This document shows, piece after piece, positions 1 through 5,040 of a stretch of DNA of 5,406 bases; position 1 is the first letter of the stretch; every line of letters starts with the position of its first letter. Under the pieces are notes generated by a model. That model did no database searches and was not told the DNA's origin. It saw only the letters and a list, made by a program, of their open reading frames with translations. The translations under genes and the position numbers were made by a program. Source of the DNA: an uncultured Clostridia bacterium (lineage in GTDB: Bacteria; Bacillota; Clostridia; Oscillospirales; Acutalibacteraceae); the NCBI GenBank assembly GCA_947624755.1, contig CANQLQ010000153.1:1-5406 (forward strand), in the 5' to 3' direction.

Positions 1-196
1 TACTCCGTGTAATTCCTGCGGACGATGTCCGCCGTTCAAAGCGGGTCGCTTCGCCTATAGACCGGTTTGTGCTTTATCTCCCTGTGGTGAGTTTGTTTCT
101 TTTTATCTTATTTGCGACATAAAGGGAAAATGCGGTCTGTGCCTCAGGATAAGGCTTGTTTGTGTAGATTGGTTCTTTTCTAAAATTAAAATTATT
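1..196. other. Unassigned left-edge region, possible gene tail
   Basis: No complete gene can be supported here. On the plus strand a frame is open from base 3 to a TAA at 120-122 and would encode 39 residues without a start. It has a basic segment (DDVRRSKR) and then a hydrophobic end (FVLYLPVVSLFLFILFAT), so it could be the C-terminus of a membrane protein whose body lies left of the window. A second plus frame is open from base 2 to 248-250 but is very cysteine-rich without a recognisable motif pattern and looks like a shadow. A small palindrome, GCGGAC-GAT-GTCCGC, lies at 18-32. A homology search of the DNA extended to the left would settle it. Confidence 0.25.
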
Positions 197-240
197 TTGG
201 GGCTGTCGCTCTTCGTTTTACCGATTTGCGACAGCCCCAA
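197..240. terminator. Strong hairpin, probable terminator
   Basis: TTGGGGCTGTCGC (197-209) is perfectly complementary to GCGACAGCCCCAA (228-240), giving a 13-bp GC-rich stem with an 18-nt loop. Read on the minus strand the stem is followed by a U-rich but interrupted tract (AATAATTTTAATTTT). Read on the plus strand there is no T run. It therefore best fits a back-up terminator for the minus-strand gene that ends at 381, or a shared terminator between convergent genes if a plus-strand gene enters from the left. Confidence 0.6.
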
Positions 241-245
241 ACGCG

Positions 246-264
246 TTTAATCAGAGAATCCTTA
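246..264 (-). repeat. 19-bp repeat, inverted partner of 3879-3897
   Basis: The reverse complement of this stretch, TAAGGATTCTCTGATTAAA, matches 3879-3897 (TAAGGAATCTCTGATTAAA) at 18 of 19 positions. The similarity does not extend beyond these bases on either side. Related copies lie at 3983-4001 and 4017-4035. The repeat is directly preceded by the palindrome AAACGCGTTT (239-248). It may be a terminal inverted repeat of a mobile element or a member of a dispersed genomic repeat family; no target duplication can be identified. Confidence 0.55.
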
Positions 265-280
265 AGATTTTTTTAAGCGT

Positions 281-310
281 TGCCCTTGACCGTTTTACCT
301 GCCAAGGGCA
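281..310. repeat. Hairpin TGCCCTTG/CAAGGGCA
   Basis: TGCCCTTG (281-288) pairs with CAAGGGCA (303-310) over a 14-nt loop. No T run follows on either strand, so it is not a convincing terminator. The arm resembles the CCCTTGAC arm of the hairpin at 2324-2357, and both are preceded by AAGCGT within a few bases, which suggests a shared small repeat family. Confidence 0.4.
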
Positions 311-334
311 GTTTGAAAATAGATGGCAGAGCAG

Positions 335-367
335 AAAAACTCTTACTTAAAATTTGACGATAAGTAA
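335..367 (-). terminator. Weak terminator after the secreted protein gene
   Basis: On the minus strand, 14 bases past the stop codon, TTACTTA (367-361) can pair with TAAGTAA (349-343) across an 11-nt loop, followed by GAG and a run of five T at 339-335. The stem is all A/T apart from one C-G pair, so termination would be weak. The stronger hairpin at 197-240 may act as a second stop. Confidence 0.35.
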
Positions 368-380
368 AAGCTTACGAATT

Positions 381-2192
381 TCAGCCTATTAACATAAGGC
401 TCTGTATAATAGCGTCAAACAATGCCTTTATCTTTGTAATCAGGTTGTTAATCCAATTGATGATTTTGGAGAAGAAATCAGGTAATTTACTGTCGCCGCC
501 GGGAAGTTCGACCTGCGTATTGTCAACAGCTTCAACTGTGATCGGGTGATCCGGCATGATAAATCTAATTCTCAAATTCTGAGCAGTTTCGGTGTAATTG
601 AAATCTTTAATTTCTTTTCCGTTCTCGTCATAGAATTTCCATCCGCCGAATTTATCGTTTGTGATTGCAGCGTCAACCATGACTTCTTCGCCATAATATG
701 CCGATCTTGATTCAAAATGAACATTTTTACCGGTTACAGTCCATTTAAGACTGCCTGTAATATCTTGTTCAATAACATTATTTTCGATAACGATCTTGTC
801 GTTCTCGGCGGGGGTGTACTCGGCTTTGAAAGTATATGTTCCGCTCTTTGCCGGGCGCCAAGCAAATCTTGTAAGATACTTTACGCCGTCCTTTGTCGAT
901 TCGATAAGTTCTCCGTTGGCGTAAACCTTGAATGTTCCTAAAGGCTTGTCGGTATAATCCAAACCGTCTATGATCAGTTCATCTTTGTCTATATACCATG
1001 AGATTCTAGGTGTAACAGTTTTCTTCACAGCAACAATTTTAAACTGTACCGTAATATTTGTATAGTTGGTATTTTGAGGTTCTAATTGCGCTGTAGCAGT
1101 ATATTCTCCTTCATTTTCCAAAGTAAAATCAGCCCATTGATTATTTCTCAGTTCAATACCTTCTATATTAATATCACCGATTTTAAATGTGCCGCAGTTG
1201 GCTTTTTCGGCTTGAAGCTTACTTCTAAGAGAATTAAGGTTCCATGTTCCCAATGTTAGGGTTATTTCAGGAACATAGGCTTCGCCGTTTTCGTCGATAA
1301 TAGTGGTGTCGGCTTTTTCAAGATATAATGTAATTTTTTTTGAAAAAGGCAGGGCAAGTTCATCTTGGGGAGTAAAAACAATTTCAATACTATTATTACC
1401 GGCTTTTAATTCTTTATCGGGATTGCTTAAGCTAAAATCTCCGGGAACCGTTGCCTCTCCACCTTCAAGCTCTAAATCACCGACTTTTAAACCTTCATGC
1501 CACTGAACGGGAGGATCTTTAATAGTGGGATATTGTGTAATTTTTGCATCTCCGGGAATTTCGATATAAACATCAACCATAAGAGGTTCATAACCGGTTT
1601 TAGTTACCTTTGCCGGATAAAAACCACTCTCATTAACAAATTTAACTGTGGTCCATTGCCATTTTACATCTACTGTTTCTCCTGAAAGTGTGCATATGAC
1701 AGGGACTTCGTTTATTTTGGCATCAAGTAAATTACAGCCGACTTTGTCAATATCTGCCGTAACAGTAGTGTCCGGGTCAGCAAGTGCCATCGGTGCGGCT
1801 TTGGCGTAAAAACGCATATTTCTAGATTGCGTTACCTCAATTGTGGAATATAAATCTTCATTTTCTGGTATAAATTTTATACTTCCGCGCATGGCAGTAA
1901 CAGTAGAAGTTGGAGTAAAGTTCGGATCGAGCCACTCGAAATGTCCCGGAATTTCTTCTCCCTCGGCTGAACCGTCGGTTGTTACCTTACCGCCTGAGAG
2001 TGTTAAGCAGTCGCCCACTTTTTGCGTAAAATATATTTCTCCCTCAATAGTAGGATAGGTCACAATATTCGTTTCTGACAATGTAATTTGTGCTTCTTCC
2101 GCAAATGCAGGTATGAAAGACAATACCATTAGCGACATGACAAGAAAAACAGCACATATATTTTTCAATGCTTTGTTGGATTTACTTAACAT
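381..2192 (-). CDS. Secreted multi-domain Ig-like surface protein
   Basis: The gene encodes an exported protein of unknown specific function, probably extracellular or wall-associated. The best start is the ATG at 2192, giving 603 residues: AGGAG sits 7 nt upstream, whereas an in-frame ATG at 2216 adds eight residues and has no such site. Residues 1-31 form a Sec signal peptide (basic KSNKALK, hydrophobic core, AFA before EEAQ). The body is a chain of beta-rich domains of about 75 residues. Those at about 46-120 and 221-294 are clearly related: both begin YPTI, then VGD.L.L.GG, a G-F segment and an IxFxP motif. Two more divergent domains lie between and after them. Residues about 480-558 (GKNVHF, GEEVMVDA, FGGWKF, FIMPDHPITVEAVD) resemble divergent InlB B-repeats, which end in F.MP...TV.A. 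The tail after a PGG linker (about 570-603) is an amphipathic or hydrophobic helix without LPXTG or a charged anchor. The gene is monocistronic, with an IS110 element directly upstream. Adhesion or polymer binding is possible but not shown. Confidence 0.85.
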   Translation of the reverse strand: MLSKSNKALKNICAVFLVMSLMVLSFIPAFAEEAQITLSETNIVTYPTIEGEIYFTQKVGDCLTLSGGKVTTDGSAEGEEIPGHFEWLDPNFTPTSTVTAMRGSIKFIPENEDLYSTIEVTQSRNMRFYAKAAPMALADPDTTVTADIDKVGCNLLDAKINEVPVICTLSGETVDVKWQWTTVKFVNESGFYPAKVTKTGYEPLMVDVYIEIPGDAKITQYPTIKDPPVQWHEGLKVGDLELEGGEATVPGDFSLSNPDKELKAGNNSIEIVFTPQDELALPFSKKITLYLEKADTTIIDENGEAYVPEITLTLGTWNLNSLRSKLQAEKANCGTFKIGDINIEGIELRNNQWADFTLENEGEYTATAQLEPQNTNYTNITVQFKIVAVKKTVTPRISWYIDKDELIIDGLDYTDKPLGTFKVYANGELIESTKDGVKYLTRFAWRPAKSGTYTFKAEYTPAENDKIVIENNVIEQDITGSLKWTVTGKNVHFESRSAYYGEEVMVDAAITNDKFGGWKFYDENGKEIKDFNYTETAQNLRIRFIMPDHPITVEAVDNTQVELPGGDSKLPDFFSKIINWINNLITKIKALFDAIIQSLMLIG

Positions 2193-2198
2193 AATCAA

Positions 2199-2205
2199 TC
2201 TCCTA
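2199..2205 (-). promoter_or_regulatory. Ribosome binding site that fixes the start at 2192
   Basis: Read on the minus strand, TAGGAGA precedes ATTGATT and then ATG at 2192-2190. The AGGAG core with 7-nt spacing is near ideal for a Firmicute. The alternative ATG at 2216 lies upstream of this site with nothing similar before it, and its extra eight residues (MTFYRRLI) would extend an otherwise normal signal peptide. Confidence 0.8.
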
Positions 2206-2255
2206 TAAAAAGTCAAGTGGTTTTAACCAACTTGCTGTATTTTTTGTAAATATTG

Positions 2256-2293
2256 ATAACCGAAAACGGTTATGTTTTGAGGGCAAAGCCCTC
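2256..2293. repeat. Two adjacent hairpins upstream of the secreted protein gene
   Basis: ATAACCG-AAAA-CGGTTAT (2256-2273, 7-bp stem) is followed after five bases by GAGGGC-AAA-GCCCTC (2279-2293, 6-bp stem). Neither is followed by a T run in a direction that makes a standard terminator. They lie between the secreted protein gene and the IS110 element, where a promoter or leader for the former is expected. No convincing promoter is visible there: TTTACA at 2250-2245 on the minus strand lacks a good -10 partner. Confidence 0.45.
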
Positions 2294-2323
2294 ATATCTT
2301 CAACACAGCATAGGGTGCTTGAA

Positions 2324-2357
2324 TTGTCAAGGGCAAAAGCGTAGCGACCCTTGACAA
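2324..2357. repeat. Perfect 10-bp hairpin near the IS110 3' end
   Basis: TTGTCAAGGG (2324-2333) pairs with CCCTTGACAA (2348-2357) around a 14-nt loop. It lies 11 bases past the stop codon of the recombinase gene. There is no T run on the minus strand, so it is not a clean terminator. It could be part of the IS end, or a genomic hairpin repeat used as the insertion target; IS110-type elements often insert into repeated hairpin sequences. The similar CCCTTGAC arm at 283-290 favours a genomic repeat. Confidence 0.5.
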
Positions 2358-2367
2358 GGAAAACAGT

Positions 2368-3468
2368 CTATGCTACCGTTGCTTTTTTCATCAGTTCAGG
2401 ATTAAATGCTTTTTTGTTGTTCAGCATTGCAAATACAATCCTTGCCACCTTTCTTGTTAATGCAATAATTGCCCGTCCCGAACCTTTTGATATTTTCATT
2501 GTCTGATAGTCTTTCATCAGCTGCCATTCCGATGTATTCTGCGGTTGTCTGATTATTCCCATTGCTACTTGTACAAATGCCGTTCTCAGTTCCTGCGGTC
2601 CTCGTTTCGTTATGTGACCCATCCGAACCGTATCGGCTGAATTATGAACACTTGGAATAATCCCCAAATATGATGAAAACCTTTTGAAATCACCATCAAA
2701 CCGTTTAATATCATCTATGTATGAAGCTATCGTTGTTGCTCCGACAAAACCGATTCCCGGCATCGTCATAAGCAGACTGACAGTTTCATTTTCTTTTGTC
2801 ATTTCTCGAATTTGTTCCTCAATCTTCTTGACTTGTGCATAAATATCGTCTAAAATACTTAATGTCACTTCAAGTGACGAGGCAGTGAATTGTGAGAAGT
2901 ATTGTTCCGCGAGAACATTTATCAGTTCCTGCCTTTTCTTTTTGCTTTGAAATTGAGCTGTCTTTGTCTCAATCCCATAGCCTAAAAGCATTCCATGAAT
3001 CTGATTTTTGATCTTCACGGTGCTGGAAACCAGTATGCTTCTGGTTTTCAGCATTCTTCTTATCTCTTCACTTGTCTGATCGCAAAGATGTGACTGCGGC
3101 AGCATATCCTTTGAAAGGTAAAATGCCAACGTCGCCGCATCGTTTGCGTCTGTTTTCTTGGTGCTCATTGTGATTACCTTAAACTTGCTTGTATTCACAA
3201 CCAATACGCCGAAGCCCTCTGCTTCCATTTTGTTTTTGAAGTATCTTGCGTTTCCGGTTGCTTCTACTGCAAGTTCAATGCAACATTCGGTTTCGTCTTC
3301 TATGGCGTGAAGCTTTTCACAGAAGTCTTTGTATCCCTGACTATCCGTACGGAATACTCCGTTCAAAACCATTTCGCCTGTTTCTTCATTGACTGCGTGT
3401 ACGGTAAACTGCAGCTTATGCAAATCTACTCCTACACAAATTCGTGGTAATTCTTCTGTCTTTCTCAT
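2368..3468 (-). CDS. IS110-family transposase (recombinase)
   Basis: This 366-residue protein is the recombinase that cuts out and inserts the element, in characterised members guided by a bridge RNA. The N-terminal RuvC-like DEDD domain is intact: D15 in GVDLHK, E69 in AVEATGN, and D107 and D110 in KTDANDA. A helical, probably coiled segment covers about 200-230. The C-terminal Transposase_20 domain starts at about 235 with MPGIGFVGA. It includes HNSADT, whose S277 sits where the catalytic serine is expected, and the typical GHITKRGPQELR. Length and motifs match functional members, with no frameshift or stop. The start is ATG at 3468, preceded by AAGGGAG at 9-10 nt on the minus strand. The gene looks intact and potentially active. 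Confidence 0.95.
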   Translation of the reverse strand: MRKTEELPRICVGVDLHKLQFTVHAVNEETGEMVLNGVFRTDSQGYKDFCEKLHAIEDETECCIELAVEATGNARYFKNKMEAEGFGVLVVNTSKFKVITMSTKKTDANDAATLAFYLSKDMLPQSHLCDQTSEEIRRMLKTRSILVSSTVKIKNQIHGMLLGYGIETKTAQFQSKKKRQELINVLAEQYFSQFTASSLEVTLSILDDIYAQVKKIEEQIREMTKENETVSLLMTMPGIGFVGATTIASYIDDIKRFDGDFKRFSSYLGIIPSVHNSADTVRMGHITKRGPQELRTAFVQVAMGIIRQPQNTSEWQLMKDYQTMKISKGSGRAIIALTRKVARIVFAMLNNKKAFNPELMKKATVA

Positions 3469-3516
3469 TGCATTCGGTCTCCCTTTTGTTTTTCAGCAAG
3501 ACAGCTTCTGTTTGAC

Positions 3517-3686
3517 AATCCGAGCCAATCTCCTATCCGATCTGACATTCCTGCCGACCATTGCATGATTCGATCCTAACTCTTCATTCTCCTTTCCGAT
3601 CTCGTAGACCATAAATTATGACGAATTAGTATCTACTCTGTCTTTCTGTTATCTCTATGATAACACATCAACTGAGTTCTCGGATT
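3517..3686 (-). ncRNA. Candidate IS110 bridge RNA region
   Basis: This is the non-coding side upstream of the recombinase gene, where IS110-group elements encode their bridge RNA. A long-range 8-bp pairing, AATCCGAG (3517-3524) with CTCGGATT (3679-3686), would close a 170-nt RNA, close to the size known for the IS621 bridge RNA. Inside it, read 5' to 3' on the minus strand, are a perfect 7-bp hairpin (3665-3647, TGTTATC with GATAACA, 5-nt loop) and a 5-bp stem with a 23-nt loop (3636-3632 with 3608-3604) that could be a guide loop. Near the 3' side two copies of a 14-base motif lie 59 bases apart, with one mismatch (3530-3543 and 3589-3602, core TCCGATCT). The placement is known for the family; the fold and exact ends are my inference, and no guide match to the flanks was found. 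Confidence 0.5.
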
Positions 3687-3878
3687 TTCTTACCACTTTC
3701 TTTTTATCATGCCTCCTTTTTCTCTAAAAAATTTTTTCAAGTCCGGACTTTCTGTAATATTGTGTATATACTACAAACAAACTAAAGCTTGCCCAAAGTC
3801 CAAAAAAAAACAAGCTTTCATTTGTCCGCAAATTTTGCCTTACTGCTATCTCCCCCTTTTTGAATGGACTGTTTATTA

Positions 3879-3897
3879 TAAGGAATCTCTGATTAAA
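3879..3897 (+). repeat. 19-bp repeat, inverted partner of 246-264
   Basis: TAAGGAATCTCTGATTAAA is the inverted match (18 of 19) of 246-264, 3.6 kb away. The two copies point inward with the secreted protein gene and the IS110 element between them. No target duplication is evident, because the outer end of the repeat (TTAA) is itself palindromic. Similar copies follow within 150 bp, so a repeat family is at least as likely as a simple transposon pair. Confidence 0.55.
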
Positions 3898-3982
3898 TCA
3901 CACTTAGGTCTTAATACTAATCTTGCTTGCAAATATCCTGTAAAACTTTGCTAAAATACTCGGCAATACACAAAGTATTACC

Positions 3983-4035
3983 TAAGAAAATCGCTGATTA
4001 ATACAAGCTGCGCTAATTAATCAGAGCTTGCTTAA
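3983..4035. repeat. Inverted pair of the CTGATTAA repeat
   Basis: The left half, TAAGAAAATCGCTGATTAA (3983-4001), matches the 3879-3897 repeat apart from small changes. The right half (4017-4035) is an inverted relative containing TTAATCAGAG and ending CTTAA. CTGATTAA (3994-4001) pairs exactly with TTAATCAG (4017-4024), and the outer TAAG and CTTA are also complementary. The 53-bp unit therefore resembles a very small MITE-like or solo-end hairpin element. Confidence 0.5.
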
Positions 4036-4048
4036 CAAAATATAATTC

Positions 4049-4160
4049 ATTTTTAGTTTTATATAATACACATCATGCATACTAAAAATTTCCTATGTAT
4101 GTCATTATATACGCAAATATTTAGTAAGTCAAGCGATTTTCACCAAAATATTAGTATAAT
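4049..4160 (+). promoter_or_regulatory. Promoter/operator region of the XRE regulator gene
   Basis: A TATAAT box at 4155-4160 lies 27 bases before the start codon, with no good -35 at normal spacing. A second TATAAT is at 4062-4067. Four copies of a 9-10-bp AT-rich motif occur: ATTTTTAGT (4049-4057), its exact inverse ACTAAAAAT (4081-4089), ATATTTAGTA (4117-4126) and ATATTAGTAT (4148-4157). Their centres are about 31-37 bp apart, near three helical turns. One pair flanks the upstream TATAAT and the last copy overlaps the downstream one. This pattern suits autoregulation by the small Cro-like protein encoded next, but low-complexity AT-rich DNA can give such matches by chance. Confidence 0.4.
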
Positions 4161-4187
4161 TTTAAAAAATAGAAAGGTATTTCTAAT

Positions 4188-4469
4188 ATGAATAGAATAA
4201 GAGATTTGCGTAAAGATGCTGATCTGCGTCAAATTGATGTTTCCCGTGCAACCGGCATCGATCAAAAAACACTTTCAAATTATGAAACCGGCAAAACAAA
4301 TCCGGACAGTTTTGCAATAATAAAACTTGCTGATTTTTTTAATGTTTCTGCGGATTATATACTTGGCAGAAGTTATAGAAGCATTCCAAATAAAAACACA
4401 TTATTAAAACAGATTGATAGGCTTCAATCTGAGTTGGAAATTTTAAAAAAAATTATTAATTCAATTTGA
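4188..4469 (+). CDS. XRE/Cro-family transcriptional regulator with C-terminal coiled coil
   Basis: This is a small cytoplasmic DNA-binding protein of 93 residues. Residues 3-58 form a complete HTH_3 domain: helix 2 and turn about 13-24 (LRQIDVSRATGI), recognition helix about 25-36 (DQKTLSNYETGK), then the family-typical NP, ADFFNVSADYILGR. Residues 71-93 have leucine and isoleucine at heptad-like positions (L72, L73, I76, L79, L83, L86, I89, I90), predicting a short coiled coil for dimerisation. There is no ligand or peptidase domain, so it resembles stand-alone phage or ICE-type repressors. The start is supported by AGAAAGGT at 4171-4178, about 10 nt upstream. The gene is AT-rich, has its own -10 box and a terminator downstream, and so is monocistronic. 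What it controls is not shown; its own promoter is likely, and the membrane protein gene 570 bp downstream is only a neighbour. Confidence 0.9.
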   Translation: MNRIRDLRKDADLRQIDVSRATGIDQKTLSNYETGKTNPDSFAIIKLADFFNVSADYILGRSYRSIPNKNTLLKQIDRLQSELEILKKIINSI

Positions 4470-4512
4470 ATTACCTATTTGCTTATAAATCATTTTTATA
4501 TATTATTAAAAT

Positions 4513-4576
4513 AGTCGAAATTATTTATTGTAAGAATGCTCACTGCTTACACAAATAAAATTCGACTTCTTTTTTT
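4513..4576 (+). terminator. Rho-independent terminator after the XRE gene
   Basis: The arms 4513-4534 (starting AGTCGAA, ending GTAAG) and 4546-4567 (starting CTTAC, ending TTCGACT) form a 22-position imperfect stem with perfect 7-bp and 5-bp ends and an 11-nt loop. A run of seven T follows at 4570-4576. It begins 44 bases after the stop codon of the regulator gene and isolates it from the downstream transcription unit. Confidence 0.8.
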
Positions 4577-4579
4577 ATT

Positions 4580-4885
4580 CGGTTTTCCTATAATTTATTG
4601 AACACAGCGCCGGCTTTTACGCACTTTCTCTATTGCCGTACTCTTTCAAAGAGTCATTTTGCAGGTGAATGCTCAAAGTACATTCTTTATGTTCCCGGTA
4701 TTTCTGTTTTAGCTGAAGCCCCCGCCTATTGGATTTGCATCTCTTATAATGCAGTGAGAAGTTTAATCGAAAAAAACATTTTGATATAACGGCTGCCGTC
4801 TGTATATCATGCTGAAATATACTCTCCCGACAGCTTTGACGCTTGATTCGGCATAACAAAAAAACGAAAAAAGCAAAAATTCAGC
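4580..4885. other. Intergenic stretch without a supported gene
   Basis: About 300 bases separate the regulator terminator from the next promoter. Open frames on both strands (63-80 codons) overlap each other, have no ribosome binding site and show no recognisable domain, so none is called. Part of it, about 4605-4740, is more GC-rich than the flanks, which could mean decayed coding sequence or imported DNA. A near-perfect palindrome, ACTCTTT-C-AAAGAGT, lies at 4640-4654. Confidence 0.45.
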
Positions 4886-4914
4886 TTGAAATTTTTCTCG
4901 TCCTATGATATAAT
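4886..4914 (+). promoter_or_regulatory. Extended -10 SigA promoter
   Basis: TTGAAA (4886-4891) and TATAAT (4909-4914) are separated by exactly 17 bases, and TG at 4906-4907 adds an extended -10. This is the best promoter in the window. Transcription should begin near 4921, giving an untranslated leader of about 120 nt ahead of the membrane protein gene at 5041. A promoter this strong with a terminator-like structure in the leader points to control after initiation. Confidence 0.85.
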
Positions 4915-4937
4915 ATGACATAATATAATTAATAAAT

Positions 4938-5027
4938 ATGGCAATGTACGACACATGTGGCGTCCTTTGGACGTGTAAATCTGATTACGTTACACAGATT
5001 TACCCACATGTGTTTTTTGTTGCCTGA
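4938..5027 (+). CDS. Possible 29-residue leader peptide
   Basis: An ATG at 4938 (or 4944) opens a frame that runs through the entire folded leader to TGA at 5025-5027. The product begins MAMYDTCGVLWTCKSDY and ends QIYPHVFFVA. The TGA overlaps the AAAGGGAG ribosome binding site of the membrane protein gene, which would permit translational coupling or interference. Against it, the start is only about 17 nt from the predicted transcript end, there is no Shine-Dalgarno sequence, and 29 open codons can occur by chance. If translated, a ribosome on this frame would unfold the terminator stem and permit read-through. Confidence 0.35.
   Translation: MAMYDTCGVLWTCKSDYVTQIYPHVFFVA
4951..5019 (+). promoter_or_regulatory. 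Three-way-junction leader attenuator
   Basis: Three perfectly nested stems are visible. P1 pairs ACACATGTGG (4951-4960) with CCACATGTGT (5004-5013). P2 pairs CGTCC (4961-4965) with GGACG (4969-4973) around a TTT loop. P3 pairs GTAAATCTG (4975-4983) with CAGATTTAC (4995-5003) around an 11-nt loop. All 24 pairs are Watson-Crick and only T4974 is unpaired at the junction. P1 runs straight into a T run (5011 and 5013-5018), so the fold is a terminator shape 22 bases before the gene's start codon. I do not recognise it as a known riboswitch class. The outer arms contain the palindrome CACATGTG, so each can also fold on itself, a possible alternative state. Confidence 0.8.
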
Positions 5028-5040
5028 AAGGGAGTTTAGT

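Larger units (their letters stand above)
2320..3710 (-). mobile_element. IS110-family insertion sequence, approximate limits
   Basis: The element is defined by a full-length IS110-type recombinase gene with a long non-coding stretch upstream (about 240 bp) and a short one downstream. IS110 elements usually lack classical terminal inverted repeats and do not leave obvious target duplications, so the ends cannot be set exactly; the limits given are estimates. A size of about 1.3-1.4 kb is normal for the family. The long non-coding side upstream of the gene is the arrangement of the IS110 subgroup rather than the IS1111 subgroup. It sits about 100-180 bp upstream of the secreted protein gene in the same orientation, so it may have displaced or altered that gene's promoter. 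Confidence 0.75.
3709..4048. other. AT-rich gene-free stretch with palindromes
   Basis: No gene is supported between the IS110 element and the regulator gene. The longest open frame (3709-3954, plus) lacks a ribosome binding site and has low-complexity, lysine- and cysteine-rich composition without a recognisable domain. Structures seen are a perfect 12-bp palindrome AAGTCCGGACTT (3739-3750) and an 8-bp inverted repeat AAAGCTTG (3784-3791) / CAAGCTTT (3811-3818) whose loop contains a nine-A run. AAAGTCC at 3795-3801 can also pair with one half of the palindrome. The CTGATTAA repeats are listed separately. Confidence 0.5.

Noticed and set aside
1..100. tRNA-like GTTCAAA motif near base 34
   Set aside because: No cloverleaf stems can be built around it on either strand.
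2..250. Cysteine-rich plus-strand frame at the left edge
   Set aside because: It reads through the 197-240 hairpin, has no visible start or regular cysteine motif, and overlaps a more protein-like frame.
717..2058. Several plus-strand open frames of 62-74 codons
   Set aside because: They lie antisense inside the secreted protein gene, have no ribosome binding sites or recognisable domains, and are shadows of its codon pattern.
2324..3521. ATTGTCAA at both sides of the IS110 gene as terminal inverted repeats
   Set aside because: Only 8 bases match, one copy lies well inside the upstream non-coding region, and IS110-group elements usually lack terminal inverted repeats.
3530..3602. CRISPR-like repeat pair
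   Set aside because: Only two imperfect 14-base copies occur with no further units and no cas genes. They lie inside the IS110 non-coding end, where a structured RNA is the better explanation.
3709..3954. 81-codon plus-strand frame after the IS
   Set aside because: It has no ribosome binding site, low-complexity composition and no domain, and it overlaps a 12-bp palindrome and a repeat.
4598..4954. Overlapping frames of 63-80 codons on both strands
   Set aside because: They overlap each other, lack ribosome binding sites, and the last one runs antisense through the clear promoter at 4886-4914. A decayed gene on the minus strand (4617-4859) cannot be fully excluded.
4951..5013. Three-way junction as a purine riboswitch or hammerhead ribozyme
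   Set aside because: The conserved junction and loop bases of purine riboswitches are missing, since the junction has almost no unpaired bases. The hammerhead core CUGAUGA and GAAA is absent.
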